A DNA stretch of 64,000 nt. It comes from an uncultured Aquimarina sp. (lineage in GTDB: Bacteria; Bacteroidota; Bacteroidia; Flavobacteriales; Flavobacteriaceae). The translations under genes and the position numbers were made by a program. Shown here one piece after another: positions 39,468-47,305 of this stretch; position 1 is the stretch's first letter; each line of letters starts with the position of its first letter. The stretch spans positions 496,001-560,000 of the forward strand of contig CANMWA010000001.1 in NCBI GenBank assembly GCA_947501475.1, given 5' to 3'. The notes under the pieces are model-generated. The model worked only from the letters and a program-made list of their open reading frames with translations. It did not search any database and was not told the DNA's origin.

Positions 39468-41714
39468 TTATTGTCGTACTACTTTTTTGATAGTCCTGCC
39501 TTCAGGGGTTTGTATCTCCATAAAATATACACCCGATTTAAGTCTAGAAATGTCAAAAGTAGTTTCTGATGTTTCGAATACTTTTCTACCATAATAGTTG
39601 TATAAGATAACTTTATTAACGGTTGCAATGGTAATATTTATCATTCCATCACTTGGGTTTGGATATATTTTGAAAGAAGAAATCGTGTCATTTCCTCCTT
39701 CAGGATTAAGATTTTCAATGGTGTTACAAGAAGATGTAATAGAACAACCATTTAATGTTGTCATTACAGCATATGATCCATTCTGGGTAGCAGTAAATGA
39801 TGGATTAGTTGCTTCAGAGATAGGTTGATTAGTATCACAATTAAACCATTGATAGGTTACACCTGCTATATTGTCTGCAGTAAGTGTTGCTCCGTTATTA
39901 GTTACTGATACCTTTGGCAATGCATTAATGGTTATATCTGTAGTACTAGAATCAGAACATATCCCTGCGGTAGTATACGTTATGGTATAAGTGCCTGGTG
40001 TGGATTGGGGTATATCGATTAATCCAGAATTTTCATTAATATCTAGTCCAGCTGTTGTACTAAATGTACCGCCTGTTACTCCAGTAATTGTTGGTACAGG
40101 GTTAGGATCATTAGCACAATAAGAAATAGCGTCGTAGTTAAAACTTGCATCATCAGTTTCTATAATTTCAATCATTACATCACTAGTGTCCGGGCAATTT
40201 CCTGTAGTGGTATATGTCACAGTATAAGATCCTAATGTACTAGTTGCGATATCTATGGTTCCGTTACTAGGATCGATACTCAACCCGTTGGTGCTAGAAA
40301 ACACCCCACCTGTTACTCCTGTTATTGTTGGTGTTGGATTAGTAGTATTAGTACAGTATATAACTTTGTCATAAGTAAAACCTGGGTCATCTATTGCGTT
40401 TACCATAATTGTAATGCTTGTACAGGTAGCTACAGATTCATCGATACATGTTAAGTCACCATCTTCGCCTCGAATGTAGTATGTAGTACTTGGTGCAGAG
40501 GGGGTAACTTCAAAAGTAGCAGTGTTTGTAGTCGTAGTGCCAATTAGCGTCTCTCCGCAAGAATCTGTATAGATAGACCAAGTTGAAGCAATATTAAGAT
40601 TACCAGAGATGGTTATGGTAGAGGTTTCTCCCTCACATAATACGGTTGTTGATGTTACCATAGGGGTATCTGGATCTATACAAACAGGAACTTGTTTAAA
40701 CCATGCAAATCTAGGGATATTAAAACTTGCAAGAATAGCATCTTTTAATCCATCTCCATTTACATCTCCAAAATCTATAGTTGAAAAACTTCCTATTTCG
40801 CCATTGGTTAATTCTCCATTAAATGCTTGTTGTGAGGAAGATGCAAAATCAGGATTTGTAACAGTACCTACATTTTCTATCCATCGCACAAAACCTGTAT
40901 CAATCATAAAATACATATCATAATCCCCATCTTTGTCAAAATCTTCAAACACTGGTATTGGGACATCCATATTTGTATAGGCATCCTCGTCGTCCCAGGG
41001 GCTATTGGCTTCTGATTGACGTTCAAAAACTGGGTTTTCTTTGTCACCGATATTCTTATAATAAGTTAGTTTATCACTGCCTAATGCAACCAGGTCGAGA
41101 TCTGTGTCATTATCCAGATCTACAAAACCTAAACCTGGGAATTCTGCAATTTCTTGATCTTTAAGACCAGGTAAACACTCTGGAACGAATTCAAATACAG
41201 GAATTTCTGAAGTCCCTATATTTCTATAAAAGAGAATATCATCATTACGAAACCCTGTATAATTGTAATCAGTACCAATAAATAAATCCAAATCTCCATC
41301 ATCATCAATATCTACTAATTGTGGTCGATTTTGATTTCTAGATGTATTCGTTCTATCGATCCATATGGTGTCTAGAGTGGGGATAGATGCAGCTACCCAG
41401 TCTGGAGCATGTATAGTACCTTGGTTTTTAAAATAATGTACTGTTCCTCCTTGGCTACCAGAAATAAAATCCAAATCATCATCATCATCAAGATCTCCTA
41501 ATACAGCAGAACGAAGACGACCAGCAGTAATGGGTGTACTTGGTATAGTGGCGACATCTAATCCAGCAGGTTCTGGGCCAGGACCCGTAGTGGTACCATC
41601 TGGATTACGAAGAAGACTACCACCTCTAAACTCCCAACTCATAAAATCTGCTTGGGCCAAGAGCAATTGATTTCCTAATAGTAGAAATAAACAAATACGT
41701 AATAGTTTTTTCAT
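39468..41714 (-). CDS. Secreted FG-GAP/VCBS repeat protein with Ig-like domains, T9SS cargo
   Basis: A 748-residue exported protein. Signal peptide at residues 1-21 (LCLFLLLGNQLLLAQ-like end), then FG-GAP/VCBS-type repeats (about 60-345) with Ca-binding-style acidic loops DLDDDDDLDF, DIDDDGDLDLF, DLDNDTDLDL, DFDKDGDYDM and DVNGDGLKDA. At 350-650 are three PKD/Ig-like beta-sandwiches, two of them similar (NPTPTITGVTGGVFSSTNGL and NPVPTITGVTGGTFSTTAGL). The T9SS type A sorting domain is at about 675-748. Likely a surface adhesion or binding protein. Convergent with the TfoX-like gene. Confidence 0.88.
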   Translation of the reverse strand: MKKLLRICLFLLLGNQLLLAQADFMSWEFRGGSLLRNPDGTTTGPGPEPAGLDVATIPSTPITAGRLRSAVLGDLDDDDDLDFISGSQGGTVHYFKNQGTIHAPDWVAASIPTLDTIWIDRTNTSRNQNRPQLVDIDDDGDLDLFIGTDYNYTGFRNDDILFYRNIGTSEIPVFEFVPECLPGLKDQEIAEFPGLGFVDLDNDTDLDLVALGSDKLTYYKNIGDKENPVFERQSEANSPWDDEDAYTNMDVPIPVFEDFDKDGDYDMYFMIDTGFVRWIENVGTVTNPDFASSSQQAFNGELTNGEIGSFSTIDFGDVNGDGLKDAILASFNIPRFAWFKQVPVCIDPDTPMVTSTTVLCEGETSTITISGNLNIASTWSIYTDSCGETLIGTTTTNTATFEVTPSAPSTTYYIRGEDGDLTCIDESVATCTSITIMVNAIDDPGFTYDKVIYCTNTTNPTPTITGVTGGVFSSTNGLSIDPSNGTIDIATSTLGSYTVTYTTTGNCPDTSDVMIEIIETDDASFNYDAISYCANDPNPVPTITGVTGGTFSTTAGLDINENSGLIDIPQSTPGTYTITYTTAGICSDSSTTDITINALPKVSVTNNGATLTADNIAGVTYQWFNCDTNQPISEATNPSFTATQNGSYAVMTTLNGCSITSSCNTIENLNPEGGNDTISSFKIYPNPSDGMINITIATVNKVILYNYYGRKVFETSETTFDISRLKSGVYFMEIQTPEGRTIKKVVRQ

Positions 41715-42059
41715 GACGATGGTTATTTTGGTGATTGACCTTTATTTATTTAAAGTAAAGATAAAAAGCACACAATTTTAATATAAATAGTAACATATCT
41801 TAGTACACCAACTACATAAATAGTAAGGATATTAAGAGATGTATTTCATTCTCAATGTTTAAATTTTTTAAAAAAGAGTAGTATTATAATTACTAAGAGG
41901 GGGGATATAAGTAATCTATTGGGGTACTACTAATTGCCGTAAAATTAACAAATTAGATACTTTTTAACAAGATAATTTCATACAAATTTATGGTTTTACC
42001 GTAATTTTTTGCCAACTAATACATTTTTTTAGATTAAACTTAGATAAAAAAGTAATCCT
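41715..42059. other. Upstream region of the peptide locus
   Basis: About 345 bases without a gene between the divergent FG-GAP gene and the first regulator. It is very AT-rich. The last about 20 bases (AAAAAAGTAATCCTTACTTT at 42046) are nearly the same as those before the second regulator. Only the promoter box at 42060 stands out. Confidence 0.5.
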
Positions 42060-42067
42060 TACTTTTG
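42060..42067 (+). promoter_or_regulatory. Bacteroidota -7-type promoter box of regulator 1
   Basis: TACTTTTG matches TAnnTTTG exactly, 25 nt before the ATG at 42092. The surrounding sequence (AAAAAGTAATCCTTACTTTT, then GGATGATAACACTACATC) is repeated at 44715-44757. Confidence 0.7.
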
Positions 42068-42091
42068 GATGATAACACTACATCTTTAAGA

Positions 42092-43702
42092 ATGGTTTTT
42101 TTTATCAAACAATTTGCAGTTGCAAACCTGTTCGTAGCACTATTTTTTTTCCTTTTAGGAAGCACAAATGTTATTGCTCAAGGTAATGATATCGATACTG
42201 CACGAGAATATATCAAACAAGGAAAGTCTTTTTACTATGCAGAAGATTTCGAAAAAAGTATAGCATATTTTGATAAAGCTGGGATCATTGCAAAGAAATT
42301 AAAGGATGATCAACTTAGGTCATTTGTTTACACGTTAAAAGGTAATCTCTATTTAAGAGAAGGTAAGAACCAAAAAGCATTAGATGCATATTATGGTTCA
42401 TTAGATATATCGCAAAGATTAGGTGATTTAGAGCAGGAAGTAGTAACAAATTCTGGACTCATTATTGTTTTAAAGCGAATGAATCAGTTGGAAAGAGCTA
42501 TAGTGATTGCCAGAAAAATGATAAAATCTATCGATAAAACATCTTTTAAAGATACTAGAGTTCATGTAAATATTATAACAACAGTTAGCGAAATATATAT
42601 AGATAGCGAGCACTATGATTCTGTACAGTATTATGCAGAAAAAGGGATTGCCATAAGTAAATCATTAGATTATAAGGAAGGTTTGGTCGATTTATATATT
42701 AAAAAAGGGATGATATTCTACTATAAAAAAAACTACGATCAATCTTTTAAATATTTGTTTAAGGCGCAAAATATATTACTCACTCAAGATATAAAGAATA
42801 AATTTTATCCCACGGTAAATAGCAATTATTTCCTGGCGGGTTGTTATTATGAAAAAGGGTTATATGATAATGCAATTAACCAATTGTTGAACACAATAAA
42901 TGTTCTGGAAGAAAATGACTTAACAAAACCCCCAGTAATTCAATCACATCTTTTATTAGCAAATTGTTATGGTGAAAAAAAAGATTTAGAAAAAGCATTG
43001 TATTGGCATAATAAATACCTGAAATTGAATGAAAATTATCAGAAAGATAAGGATAAGACTGTAAATAGTATTTATGAAAAAGAAACTCAAAAGCTAGAAA
43101 GTGAAATAGAAAGTTTAAAGAATAAACATATAATAGGCGAAAGAACTAAAATATACATAAGCATTGGGTTTGTTTTTCTTTCAGTGATATTGATAGGCTT
43201 TGTTTTCAGGTATTTTAAAAAGCAAAAAACAAATAAGCTAGTGTTTGATGATTTGATGAAAAAAATCAATCATTTAGAATCTAGCGAACAAGAATCGTTT
43301 AACCACAAAGAAATGGTTAGTGAACTCATTATTGATGATGATAAAATTAAAGAGGTGCTTGAAGGGTTGGATAAGTTAGAACGCCAAGAGTTTTTTTTAA
43401 GAGAAGATTGTAACTTAACCTCAATGTCCAAAAAAGTAAAAACAAATGTCACCTATTTATCCAAAATCATTAATACCTATAAGCAGAAGAGTTTTAATGA
43501 ATATATTAATGATTTAAGAATAGATTATGTAGTAAAACGACTTAAGAATGACAAGAAACTACGATCTTTTTCGATTAAGTCTATAGCCAAAGAGATTGGA
43601 TATAAAAGCGATTATTCATTTGCTAAACATTTTAAAGCAAAAACCGGTTTGTACCCATCTTATTATATTAAAAATATAGAAAAGCAAAACATGACAATTT
43701 AA
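42092..43702 (+). CDS. Membrane one-component regulator: periplasmic TPR, one TM, AraC HTH (copy 1)
   Basis: A 536-residue regulator. ATG 42092 (MVFFIKQFAVANLFVALFFF) is chosen over an upstream TTG, which overlaps the promoter box. Signal sequence at about 1-30; TPR-like helices at 30-340 (DTAREYIKQGKSFYYAEDFE, ALDAYYGSLDISQRLGDLEQ); one transmembrane helix at about 355-374 (ISIGFVFLSVILIGFVFRYF); and a cytoplasmic AraC-type domain at 420-533 (CNLTSMSKKVKTNVTYLSKI, IKSIAKEIGYKSDYSFAKHF). The topology puts the TPR outside the inner membrane and the HTH on DNA. Paralogue at 44761; both head a block of GG-leader peptides, so peptide sensing is plausible. Confidence 0.85.
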   Translation: MVFFIKQFAVANLFVALFFFLLGSTNVIAQGNDIDTAREYIKQGKSFYYAEDFEKSIAYFDKAGIIAKKLKDDQLRSFVYTLKGNLYLREGKNQKALDAYYGSLDISQRLGDLEQEVVTNSGLIIVLKRMNQLERAIVIARKMIKSIDKTSFKDTRVHVNIITTVSEIYIDSEHYDSVQYYAEKGIAISKSLDYKEGLVDLYIKKGMIFYYKKNYDQSFKYLFKAQNILLTQDIKNKFYPTVNSNYFLAGCYYEKGLYDNAINQLLNTINVLEENDLTKPPVIQSHLLLANCYGEKKDLEKALYWHNKYLKLNENYQKDKDKTVNSIYEKETQKLESEIESLKNKHIIGERTKIYISIGFVFLSVILIGFVFRYFKKQKTNKLVFDDLMKKINHLESSEQESFNHKEMVSELIIDDDKIKEVLEGLDKLERQEFFLREDCNLTSMSKKVKTNVTYLSKIINTYKQKSFNEYINDLRIDYVVKRLKNDKKLRSFSIKSIAKEIGYKSDYSFAKHFKAKTGLYPSYYIKNIEKQNMTI

Positions 43703-43704
43703 AG

Positions 43705-43730
43705 CACCTTATTTTAAAGAAAATAGGGTG
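43705..43730 (+). terminator. Terminator-like hairpin after regulator 1
   Basis: CACCTTATTTT with AAAATAGGGTG, loop about 4 nt, immediately after the stop (43702). The CCTATTTT word is found again after regulator 2 and after precursor terminators. Confidence 0.6.
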
Positions 43731-43854
43731 ATAGTATTACTGATTGCCAAACCAAACAATTATATTTCTTAACGAAATATAATTATTACTTCCTTTTAGT
43801 ATTCTAGAAAATTAAACAGTGGGTAAGTAATAGTAACCAATAAATTATACATTC

Positions 43855-44007
43855 ATGAAAAAACAAAACAAAAACAAAGTAAGTCTTAAAAAGTTAACCA
43901 TAGCAAGGATAAGTCCTGATGCTATGCGAAGGCTAGAAGGTGGTAGTAGTATCCCAACAACTGATGCTCATAGTATGAATCCGGGTGACTGCCCCCAACC
44001 GTATTAA
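43855..44007 (+). CDS. Precursor peptide b1: class I lanthipeptide-type leader, GG cleavage site
   Basis: A 50-residue peptide. Leader VSLKKLTIARISPDAMRRLE then GG fits the Bacteroidota class I lanthipeptide leader (LxLKKxTIxxL, double Gly). Core about SSIPTTDAHSMNPGDCPQPY: four Ser/Thr near the start and a single Cys. Its one Cys would permit at most one (methyl)lanthionine. A perfect 10-bp hairpin (ATTATATTTC/GAAATATAAT, 43759-43783) lies upstream. ATG at 43855; stop at 44005. A terminator follows. The core resembles that of b2 (SIPT/SLPT). Confidence 0.75.
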   Translation: MKKQNKNKVSLKKLTIARISPDAMRRLEGGSSIPTTDAHSMNPGDCPQPY

Positions 44008-44026
44008 CAAAAAAGAAACACCTCCT

Positions 44027-44057
44027 AAACCCTGTAGTTTTTACAGGGTTTTTTTAT
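44027..44057 (+). terminator. Rho-independent terminator after precursor b1
   Basis: AAACCCTGTA / TACAGGGTTT with loop GTTTT and a T run, 20 nt after the stop; followed by TATGCCCTATTTT, a phrase repeated at 46717 and 47364. Confidence 0.85.
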
Positions 44058-44110
44058 GCCCTATTTTCTTTAATATGATGCGAACTCCTTTTTTTTAATC
44101 TTTTACACTT

Positions 44111-44120
44111 TATACTTTGG
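44111..44120 (+). promoter_or_regulatory. Promoter box before precursor a1
   Basis: TATACTTTGG, near the Bacteroidota -7 box, lies downstream of a T-rich stretch. Boxes in the same context lie at 46773 (TATACATTGG) and 47419 (TTTACATTGT). About 90 nt of untranslated leader with a hairpin (ATCGAAA ... TTTCGAT) follow. Confidence 0.5.
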
Positions 44121-44163
44121 TACCACAATCGAAACAATGATCGATCTTCAATTTTCGATAAAA

Positions 44164-44203
44164 GGGGTAACCGAAAACCTTTTCATAGAGTAGGTACTTA
44201 AAA
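44164..44203 (+). promoter_or_regulatory. Conserved 5'-leader element, copy 1
   Basis: Reads GGGGTAACCGAAAACC at the 5' side and AGAGTAGGTACTTAAAA at the 3' side. Copies occur before precursor starts at 46821, 47060, 47469 and 48035, with a weaker form at 46461; the 3' edge is always about 10 nt from the ATG. ACCT at the centre can pair with AGGT to form a small hairpin. Possible RNA switch or protein site. Confidence 0.7.
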
Positions 44204-44212
44204 CGTAATATC

Positions 44213-44374
44213 ATGCTTAAAAACATTTTAAACTTAGAAGGAGTAACTGCAATGAACAAAACCGCCCAAAAAACAATCCAGGGAGGTAATGATCAACAAG
44301 CAGGGGGTGATGTATTAGATATGCTTTTATGCATCCGATTAGGAGGCAATTGTACAGCTAGACATATGAACTAA
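44213..44374 (+). CDS. Precursor peptide a1: LKNILNLEGV-type leader, GG site, two Cys
   Basis: A 53-residue peptide. The leader MLKNILNLEGVTAMNKTAQK ends TIQGG (residues 1-25). The core of about 28 residues begins NDQQAGGDVL and has two Cys as CIRLGGNC. This leader is a ComC/bacteriocin-like double-Gly type that would be cut by a C39-type peptidase-exporter, not present here. Terminator at 44381-44416. Element copy 1 lies upstream. ATG 44213, TAA 44372-44374. Confidence 0.75.
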   Translation: MLKNILNLEGVTAMNKTAQKTIQGGNDQQAGGDVLDMLLCIRLGGNCTARHMN

Positions 44375-44380
44375 AACCCT

Positions 44381-44416
44381 AAAACCTCCTAAAGAAAACT
44401 TTCTTTAGGAGGTTTT
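44381..44416 (+). terminator. Rho-independent terminator after a1
   Basis: A long stem AAAACCTCCTAAAGAAA / TTTCTTTAGGAGGTTTT with a tiny loop, followed by TATATG; starts 7 nt after the stop. Efficient termination would cut a1 from the knottin gene, though transcription could read on. Confidence 0.8.
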
Positions 44417-44452
44417 TATATGCATTTAATGAAGTTTAATAAAATAATAATT

Positions 44453-44647
44453 ATGCTTAAAAACATTATAAAACTAAAAGGAACCGTAATTCTTAGAAGA
44501 AAAGCTCTAAAGTTAATACACGGAGGTGTATATGACTGTAATCTACCAAGAAAATGCTTTGAAGACAGTGATTGCTGCTCTGGAGTATGTGGGGTAGAAA
44601 AAATTATTAATGGTAGGCCGATAACAATTTCGGTATGTGCATTCTAA
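44453..44647 (+). CDS. Precursor peptide K1: six-Cys knottin-like core after GG-type leader
   Basis: A 64-residue precursor. ATG 44453 (MLKNIIKLKGTVILRRKALK, then LIHGG) is chosen because it aligns with the a-type leaders; an in-frame ATG at 44420 is less likely. The core of 39 residues has C-X5-C-X5-CC-X3-C-X15-C, i.e. the C-C-CC-C-C order of inhibitor cystine knots, with words CFEDSDCCSGVCGVEKI and GRPITISVCAF. A disulfide-rich, export-oriented toxin or signal is plausible. Paralogue at 47111 with 28 of 39 core residues identical by hand alignment. The core lacks the Ser/Thr-rich pattern of a lanthipeptide. Confidence 0.8.
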   Translation: MLKNIIKLKGTVILRRKALKLIHGGVYDCNLPRKCFEDSDCCSGVCGVEKIINGRPITISVCAF

Positions 44648-44728
44648 TATCATATTGATTTTAATTCCCCTATGAGACTTATTTATAGGGGAATTATTAA
44701 ACCAGTACTTTCTTAAAAAAGTAATTCT

Positions 44729-44736
44729 TACTTTTG
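44729..44736 (+). promoter_or_regulatory. Bacteroidota -7-type promoter box of regulator 2
   Basis: TACTTTTG, identical to that of regulator 1 and 25 nt before the ATG at 44761; preceded by ACCAGTACT, a word also found in the elements at 49866 and 50766. Confidence 0.7.
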
Positions 44737-44760
44737 GATGATAACACTACATCTTTAAGA

Positions 44761-46380
44761 ATGGCTTTTTTTATCAAACAATTTGCAGCTGCAAACCTGT
44801 TCGTAGTACTATTTTTTCCCATTTCAGGAAGTACAGATGTTATAGCTCAAGGTAATGATATCGATACTGCACGAGAATATATCAAACAAGGGAATTCCTT
44901 TTATGATAAAGACGATTACGAAAATAGTATACTGTATTATAATAAAGCAGATGCTATTGCAAAGATATTAAAAGACGATGCTCTTATGTATTCTGTGTAT
45001 ATAAGGAAGGGGCTTACGTATTTGTTAAGCGCAGAAAATCAAAAATCTTTAGATGCTTACTATAATGCACTAGCCATTACACAGAAAATGAAAGATTTGG
45101 ATAAAGAAGTAATCGCAAATTCTGGAATTATACTTGTTTTAAAAAGAATGAACCAATTAGATAAGGCTCATAAGATTGCTTCACAAATGCTAAAATCTAT
45201 TGACAAAACATCTTTTAAAAACAAACATAACCACGTTAATATATTAGCTACAAGTAGCGATATTTATCTTGCCAGAGAACAATATGATTCTGTACTATCC
45301 TTTGCAGAGAAGGGTATTACTATAAGTAAATTGCTTGATTATAAAGAAGGATTGGTAGATTTCTATATTAAAAAAGGAATGATATTTTACTATAAGAAAA
45401 AGTATGATAAGTCATTAACATATTTACTAGATGCACAACGCATTTTGCATAACCATGATATAAAAAACAAATTTTATCCAACAGTAAACACTAATTATTT
45501 TTTGGCAAGCTGTTATTATGAGCAAGGGTTATATGATAAAGCAATAGATCAATTGCATAAGACTACAAAAACGCTCGAGGAAAAAGATCTTATAAAACCA
45601 CCAGTAATACAGTCTCATCTTTTATTGGCGAATTGCTATGGGGCAAAAAAAGATTTTGAAAATGCCCTGCATTGGAATAATAAATATGTGAGGTTGACCA
45701 AAAATTATCAAAAAGATAAGGATGCGACGGTAAATAAAATTTACGAAAAAGAAGCTGAAAAACTAGAGGGAGAGATAGTACATTTAAAAAACAAGCATGC
45801 GGCCAGCGAGAAACTAAAACAATACATCTTTGGGGGATTTATCATATTAGCACTTATTTTAATAGGGTTTGTTTATAGATATTTCAATAAACAGAAATCA
45901 AATAAAAAAGTTTTTCAGGATCTAATGCATAAAATTGATCGTTTAGAAGCTCATGAACATGATTCGCTTAATCGGGAAATGACCAAACAAATTATCATAG
46001 ATGATACTAAGGTAAATGAGATTCTTAAAGGATTAGATAAATTAGAAGAGCGGGAGTATTTTTTGCGATCAGATTGTAATCTTCGAGCGATTGCCAAAAA
46101 GACCAAAACCAATGCGACTTATTTGTCTAAGATCATTAACATTCATAAAGAGAAAAACTTTAATGACTATATTAATGATTTAAGAATTGATTATGTACTA
46201 AAGAGGCTTAAAAGTGATAAAAAATTTAGATCCTTTTCTATTAAATCAATTGCTACAGAGATAGGTTATAAAAGTGACTATTCTTTTTCTAAACACTTTA
46301 AAGCAAAAACAGGTCTCAATCCATCCTATTATATTAAGAAGTTAGAAAAACAAGAAATAAGCTTGGATCAAGTCTCATAA
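44761..46380 (+). CDS. Membrane one-component regulator: periplasmic TPR, one TM, AraC HTH (copy 2)
   Basis: A 539-residue paralogue of the gene at 42092 with the same architecture. ATG 44761 starts MAFFIKQFAAANLFVVLFFP; the TPR region is at 30-340 (DYENSILYYNKADAIAKILK), the transmembrane helix at about 355-375 (GGFIILALILIGFVYRYF) and the AraC HTH at 420-530 (CNLRAIAKKTKTNATYLSKI, IKSIATEIGYKSDYSFSKHF). Ends IKKLEKQEISLDQVS. The signal region and HTH are conserved more strongly than the TPR faces, as expected if copies sense different ligands. It heads the second peptide block. Confidence 0.85.
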   Translation: MAFFIKQFAAANLFVVLFFPISGSTDVIAQGNDIDTAREYIKQGNSFYDKDDYENSILYYNKADAIAKILKDDALMYSVYIRKGLTYLLSAENQKSLDAYYNALAITQKMKDLDKEVIANSGIILVLKRMNQLDKAHKIASQMLKSIDKTSFKNKHNHVNILATSSDIYLAREQYDSVLSFAEKGITISKLLDYKEGLVDFYIKKGMIFYYKKKYDKSLTYLLDAQRILHNHDIKNKFYPTVNTNYFLASCYYEQGLYDKAIDQLHKTTKTLEEKDLIKPPVIQSHLLLANCYGAKKDFENALHWNNKYVRLTKNYQKDKDATVNKIYEKEAEKLEGEIVHLKNKHAASEKLKQYIFGGFIILALILIGFVYRYFNKQKSNKKVFQDLMHKIDRLEAHEHDSLNREMTKQIIIDDTKVNEILKGLDKLEEREYFLRSDCNLRAIAKKTKTNATYLSKIINIHKEKNFNDYINDLRIDYVLKRLKSDKKFRSFSIKSIATEIGYKSDYSFSKHFKAKTGLNPSYYIKKLEKQEISLDQVS

Positions 46381-46386
46381 AGAGAA

Positions 46387-46408
46387 CCCTATTTTGAACA
46401 AAATAGGG
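46387..46408 (+). terminator. Terminator-like hairpin after regulator 2
   Basis: CCCTATTTT / AAAATAGGG, directly after the stop. The same words follow regulator 1. The T run is short. Confidence 0.55.
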
Positions 46409-46460
46409 GAATTCTATTATTATTAATAGCCCATAAACAGTACCTTTTAAAACATTATTG

Positions 46461-46498
46461 GCGGATTCTGAAAAGCCATAAAAAGAGTAAGAACTAAT
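46461..46498 (+). promoter_or_regulatory. Conserved 5'-leader element, degenerate copy
   Basis: GCGGATTCTGAAAAGCC and AAAGAGTAAGAACTAATT keep parts of the element (GAAAAGCC...AGAGTAAG). Its 3' edge is about 14 nt before the start of b2. Confidence 0.45.
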
Positions 46499-46512
46499 TA
46501 ACTTAACAAGTA

Positions 46513-46671
46513 ATGAAAGAAAACATATCTCAAAAAATCGGTATCAAAAAATTAACAATAACAAGAATTAATGTAACATCTATGAGCAAAGTGATAGGAG
46601 GAACAAGCCTACCAACACAAAGAGAGGTAAGGGCCGGGCATGAACAAGGTGTTTGTTATGAAGTAGAATAA
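46513..46671 (+). CDS. Precursor peptide b2: class I lanthipeptide-type leader, GG site
   Basis: A 52-residue peptide. Leader IGIKKLTITRINVTSMSKVI then GG has the b-type form. Core TSLPTQREVRAGHEQGVCYE then VE has two Thr, one Ser and a single Cys. It is a close relative of b1 in leader and in the start of the core (SLPT/SIPT). ATG 46513, TAA 46669. A terminator follows and the same downstream phrase (TATGCCCTATTTT) as after b1, showing the block is duplicated. Confidence 0.75.
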   Translation: MKENISQKIGIKKLTITRINVTSMSKVIGGTSLPTQREVRAGHEQGVCYEVE

Positions 46672-46686
46672 TTACAAAAAACTGAG

Positions 46687-46716
46687 TAAAAACCCTGCAA
46701 ATTTGCAGGGTTTTTT
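46687..46716 (+). terminator. Rho-independent terminator after b2
   Basis: AAAACCCTGCAAA / TTTGCAGGGTTTT with T run, 16 nt after the stop; homologous in position to that at 44027. Confidence 0.85.
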
Positions 46717-46772
46717 TATGCCCTATTTTGTTTAATATGGTAATGTTAAACTTTTTTCACCCTGGATTCTTA

Positions 46773-46782
46773 TATACATTGG
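46773..46782 (+). promoter_or_regulatory. Promoter box before precursor a2
   Basis: TATACATTGG after a T-rich TTTTTTCACCC tract. The following leader holds a perfect 10-bp stem (TCAAAATCAA / TTGATTTTGA) before element copy 2. Confidence 0.5.
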
Positions 46783-46820
46783 TGTCAAAATCAATATATC
46801 GTTAGTAGTTGATTTTGAAA

Positions 46821-46860
46821 AGGGAAAACCGAAAACCTTTGTATAGAGTAGGTACTTAAA
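46821..46860 (+). promoter_or_regulatory. Conserved 5'-leader element, copy 2
   Basis: AGGGAAAACCGAAAACC at the 5' end and AGAGTAGGTACTTAAA at the 3' end, ending 11 nt before the ATG at 46872. The same spacing as the other copies. Confidence 0.7.
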
Positions 46861-46871
46861 AACATATAATC

Positions 46872-47033
46872 ATGCTTAACAACATTTTAAAATTAGAAGG
46901 TGTAAAAACACTAGAGAAACGTGAACAACAATCTATCAAAGCAGGAATTGATTATGGCAACCGCTATACATGCCTGCGCTTTTGTGCAGGTATGTGTAAT
47001 ATAGACGGAAGATGTTTTCAAATGGAGAGATAG
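46872..47033 (+). CDS. Precursor peptide a2: leader ending KAG, four-Cys core
   Basis: A 53-residue precursor. The leader MLNNILKLEGVKTLEKREQQ ends SIKAG rather than GG (the cut site is Ala-Gly, which C39-type peptidases also accept in some cases). Core has C-X3-C-X3-C-X5-C (TCLRFCAGMCNIDGRCFQ). It is a relative of a3 at 47519 (C-X3-C-X3-C-X4-C). ATG 46872; TAG 47031. Disulfide-rich and without extensive Ser/Thr, so disulfide rather than lanthionine closure is likely. Confidence 0.75.
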   Translation: MLNNILKLEGVKTLEKREQQSIKAGIDYGNRYTCLRFCAGMCNIDGRCFQMER

Positions 47034-47059
47034 AAAACAAAATCATTTTTATAAAAAGA

Positions 47060-47100
47060 GGCGCAAACCGAAAAGCCATTAATAGAGTAGGTGCTTAAAA
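47060..47100 (+). promoter_or_regulatory. Conserved 5'-leader element, copy 3
   Basis: GGCGCAAACCGAAAAGCC and AATAGAGTAGGTGCTTAAAA, ending 10 nt before the ATG at 47111. It lies directly after a2 without its own promoter box, so it probably shares a transcript with a2. Confidence 0.65.
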
Positions 47101-47110
47101 ACATATAATT

Positions 47111-47305
47111 ATGCGACACGGTATTTTAAATATAAAAGGAGTTGCCATTCTTAAAAAAGAAGCTCAAAAATCAATCCATGGGGGTTCGTATGGATGTGAT
47201 GTTGCACGTAAATGCTTTGATGATAGCGAATGCTGCTCGGGAGTATGTGGCGTAGAAAGAATAATTTTTGGTAGGCCAGTAATTATTTCGGTATGTGCGT
47301 TTTAA
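47111..47305 (+). CDS. Precursor peptide K2: six-Cys knottin-like core after GG-type leader
   Basis: A 64-residue paralogue of K1. The leader starts MRHGILNIKGVAILKKEAQK and ends SIHGG; the core repeats C-X5-C-X5-CC-X3-C-X15-C (CFDDSECCSGVCGVERI, GRPVIISVCAF). All six Cys and the loop sizes are kept exactly, while other positions vary (28 of 39 identical), a pattern expected for a structural disulfide scaffold under selection. Element copy 3 precedes it. No obvious terminator follows immediately. Confidence 0.8.
   Translation: MRHGILNIKGVAILKKEAQKSIHGGSYGCDVARKCFDDSECCSGVCGVERIIFGRPVIISVCAF

Noticed and set aside
42065..42091. TTG start of regulator 1 (and the matching one at 44734)
   Set aside because: The TTG overlaps the TACTTTTG promoter box; the ATG 27 nt later begins a signal peptide.
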